Below the pieces are notes generated by a model. That model had not been told where the DNA came from. It made no database searches and saw only the letters and a program-made list of their open reading frames with translations. A stretch of DNA of 64,000 bases from assembly GCA_022829145.1 (NCBI GenBank), contig CM040750.1:4903001-4967000 (forward strand), given 5' to 3'. This stretch comes from Albula goreensis. Lineage: Eukaryota > Chordata > Actinopteri > Albuliformes > Albulidae. This document shows, in pieces, positions 61,031 to 64,000 of the stretch. Each line of letters starts with the position of its first letter. Position 1 is the stretch's first letter. Both the position numbers and the translations under genes were made by a program.

Positions 61031-64000
61031 ATTCCCCAGATCTCTGAAAGGACAAAACCTGCCAGGGCAGAGCCCGCAGGAGATCCTGTCAGCAGCAGTA
61101 ATCTACAACCGAGGAACCGAGTCTCGTCTTGTTACGTTCAATTACCAGCTTATTATTATGGCTGAACAATAATTCTACATTTTTCTCATGCATTCTTTCA
61201 GAGGGCCAAATGTATAAATCCACACTTAAGTCACCCATTTATAACCTTGCTACTTAGGAAAACAGGTCTAAGGAGAGTAAACCCTGCACTGGCCCTTGCA
61301 GAAGCATGTCTCTGCATGATGCATGTGTACTTCACTTGTGGGGTTATGTGGTGCTGGACCAAAATTATTCCAGGAGGTACTGCTGGAAGCCCAGAGGGTC
61401 CCTATATTTTTTGAATACTAGCAGCGGTTGTTAAATTAACTCTAGAGGGTGATTCCATTGCAACAAATCAAATATCACCCACAAAACAGTCAAGGCGCTT
61501 ATCTAACGTTCTTGTGATTTATCTACACGTCTATAGTGCAGTTTCATAATATTCAGTATGACACTTCAGCGATGGGAATTCCTTTAAGTCACTGTGAATA
61601 ATGAGTCAACGGTTCTCACAGAAAGGTAGTGCTCTGTCACTAGTTAATCTAATAAATTGAAATAAATGTTCCACAATGAGTGGGAATCACTCTTTTTAAC
61701 CAAAGAAACTCTCAGAGATTTAAGATTAAGCAAAAACCCTGCCACATCTTTAGTTTTGACGACAAAAACATATGCTGCTAATAAAACTGACTAGACATCT
61801 CCACCTCCTCTACTGCCAATCTTCACCAATCATATAAACATAATGCTAGTTCCCTCCCAAAAAGTGACCCTCACTGCTGTGTAAAATGGCATGCCAAGAG
61901 AATCATGTGACATGGTGCTACTCAACATAACAGCTATACATTACTCCAACATCAAACCAATACTGAATGAAGCCATGCAGTGAAAAGTCATTTTATAAGA
62001 CATAAGACCACAGTGTCACATGGTCCTGAGATGCAGCTTAGGGCATGCCTGGTGTGCTGATCTGAGTAGCACTCAGAACATGCTTGCACACTCTGTAAAG
62101 TGTGAAGTGCCACAGATCTCTGACCTGGGATCAGCCTTGAGGAAGGAGTTAGGCACACAAACCCCTGGTTGCACTGCCTCCACTGCCGACTGTCTGAACA
62201 TATGGCTCTGCAGTCACATGGAGCAGTACAGTAGTCATTGCCTGTGCGTTCCTCATTTGTCCGTGGGCAGCAGGGAGATAAGACCTAGCTGGGCTTTCAT
62301 TACAACCAGGGGAATCCCCTTAAGATCACAAGAACAACTGAGTAACAGAATCAAGCTAGCCATTCCCCCCTCGATTCCACTAGCATTACTAATAAAATTG
62401 CACATATAATGTGACAGATTTAAATGAAGATTTAATCTTATCAGTTTAATTAGCACTTTAGTCAAAAATTTTATTTTTTCTTTTGGCAAGATGATTACAT
62501 GCATGTTTCTAAATTAATTAAAAGAGAGGAGGCACGGCCTATTTAGCACTCTTACCCCAGTAATTCAGACTGGGAAATCTGTGAAAATGACATTTTTCAC
62601 ATTTACATCCATTTGACTTGGGGGAACAGGGCACAATGGTGTGTGGGAATCTGTCAAAATAAACCCCATCTCAGCAGGTAATCTCACTGCACAGATAACT
62701 ACTCAGAACTACTCTCTCATCACATTCAGATTTCAATCTCTAATCTGTTCCGTTTGGTGGCTTCCATTAAAGCACAACCTAAGATTCTGTGGATTATTAC
62801 AGAGGCCATCATCATCAACCTAGTAAGCTTTCAAAGGAAGAATCTATTTATCAGTTCCTGCTCTTCTTCAAAAAAGAAAGATCAACTGCTATCCCCCCAA
62901 CCCCACTGAAACATTCCTGGAGCTGGGGTTTTTCAAACTGAACCTCGTTGGATAAATAACATTAAGAAACACTGGTAGCAACAACACCTTCTACATAACC
63001 TTCACAGCATGTACTGTGGTTCACCAAGCTCTGCTGTCATGGCATACAGCTGGCATGCTTTGAGTCAAACAAAGCCCTATACAAACTTAGTTCCCAAAGA
63101 ACCACGAAGACAGCAGAGAGCTCTCAGACAAAAACTTGCAGGACAGACTCCTTACAGGAAGCCTTGCATGCATTCTGTACTTAAATACAATTGCACTGAA
63201 ATATTCGATTCGGTCTTCTGTTATTTAGAAGGTGGGGTAGACTTTAGTTACACTTTTACAGCGTGCCACTCATCCAGTCACAAATTCAAAGAGCTAAAGA
63301 GTTGTGGCTGAAGGGATTTCCCCATTTTCGCCGTATTTCTCAGTTTTAGATTAACAAGTCGTCCCAACGCGCGCAGTTAAGAACTTCTCCAAAACAAACA
63401 CACAACTCTAGTCAGTACGGCTAAAGCATTTTATGCAGGCTATGGCTGTCAATTTGGGAAACTCCATTTAACACTCTACTTTCCTTGCATCTAATTTAGT
63501 TGAAGAATTAATCGGCAAAAGCTGGACTTCGCCTTTTTTTAACTACATTCAACTGACAAGGTTAAATGATGCCTGGGCTAGATTTTTACTAGAGCCATGT
63601 TCAGTATGTAAACCAACTGGCTGCCCTATCTTCTGTATGGCGAGGCAAGATACCCGAGGCTATACACGCGGGCAAACGAATATAAACATTATCTTACATA
63701 TTAGAATGTGTAGTATTCTGTCGTTTCCGTATTCGCTGAAAATCCAGAGGACCCTATGCATCAAGTAACTTTGCATAAGGTTAAATACCATTTACCAAAT
63801 GCGTTGAATAGGTTAGAGCCGCCAGATATCGTGGGTTAGCTAGGTAGATAGCTAACAAATATTAATTAAAGTATATATTTAAGCATGCGACGAAAAGGTG
63901 TTGATATAAAGCACAGCTTGCTAACTAACGGTTGTCTACTTTGCTACCAACTGGCGAGCCAGGTAGTACCGACAGTCAGATTTCGGACGCTAGGATAGCT
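61031..64000. other. No gene recognised
   Basis: Unique-looking DNA to the window end. The last 200 bp contain repeated gctagc/gctaac-type strings (63836-63860 and 63918-63935) common in fish non-coding DNA. Short plus-strand frames (100-129 codons at 62020 and 63009) have no recognised domain. Confidence 0.45.

Noticed and set aside
63836-63935. gctagc/gctaac clusters as a regulatory or transposon signature
   Set aside because: Such strings recur near 21.8-22.1 kb and 50.5 kb without consistent spacing or ends, and are common in fish non-coding DNA.
1-64000. Possible CRISPR array, operon or phage-type system
   Set aside because: No regularly spaced identical repeats with unique spacers, no bacterial gene packing and no ribosome-binding pattern are present. 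The 29-bp array at 46235 is head-to-tail with no spacers.

Overview
The window reads as non-coding vertebrate DNA, most likely from a teleost or other ray-finned fish. It is AT-rich, full of dinucleotide microsatellites, and has no operons or long open frames. It carries fish-type repeats: tRNA-derived SINE remnants whose tail encodes the familiar 'ctctggataagagcgtctg'-like motif, a Tc1-type miniature element with CAGT ends and TA flanks, LTR remnants, and one Ty3/gypsy fossil. I recognise no host protein-coding exon, tRNA, rRNA, snRNA or known microRNA. The longest open frames outside the gypsy fossil (up to 231 codons) have no domain I recognise and often run through homopolymers or repeats, so I treat them as chance frames. 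The window is therefore probably intergenic or inside long introns.

Layout. 1-11 kb: unique-looking DNA with a (GT)n tract, a short LINE-like 3' tail, two SINE remnants (5.4 kb plus strand, 8.7 kb minus strand), a perfect 20-bp hairpin at 9.15 kb and a 29-bp exact direct repeat pair (9.63 and 11.11 kb). 11-16 kb: a probable solo LTR, a fold-back repeat built of GGTTCTTT/AAAGAACC motifs, a 15-bp perfect hairpin, a third SINE, and a GC-rich block next to a homopurine tract. 16-31 kb: a CpG-rich segment with paired CACGTGAC boxes, a pentanucleotide microsatellite, a G-rich quadruplex candidate at 20.05 kb, a 27-nt T run at 25.36 kb, and long stretches with nothing recognisable. 31.2-35.6 kb: a broken Ty3/gypsy retrotransposon with recognisable gag, protease, reverse transcriptase, RNase H and integrase parts and a possible 3' LTR. 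35.6-52 kb: a (CA)40 tract, a repeat end rich in 'ggggacagtcccc' palindromes, a SINE, and a clean 29-bp minisatellite. 52-56 kb: an LTR-like fossil with a 136-bp internal tandem duplication, an 80-bp Tc1-type MITE, and a pair of 180-bp diverged direct repeats 1.3 kb apart. 56-64 kb: AT-rich unique DNA with CA/GA tracts.

No genes here can be seen working together. The most interesting items are structural: the hairpins at 9148-9192, 12555-12596 and 28105-28154, the paired dispersed repeats, and a few possible regulatory clusters. Nothing in the window points to a bacterial, phage, CRISPR or toxin-antitoxin system.
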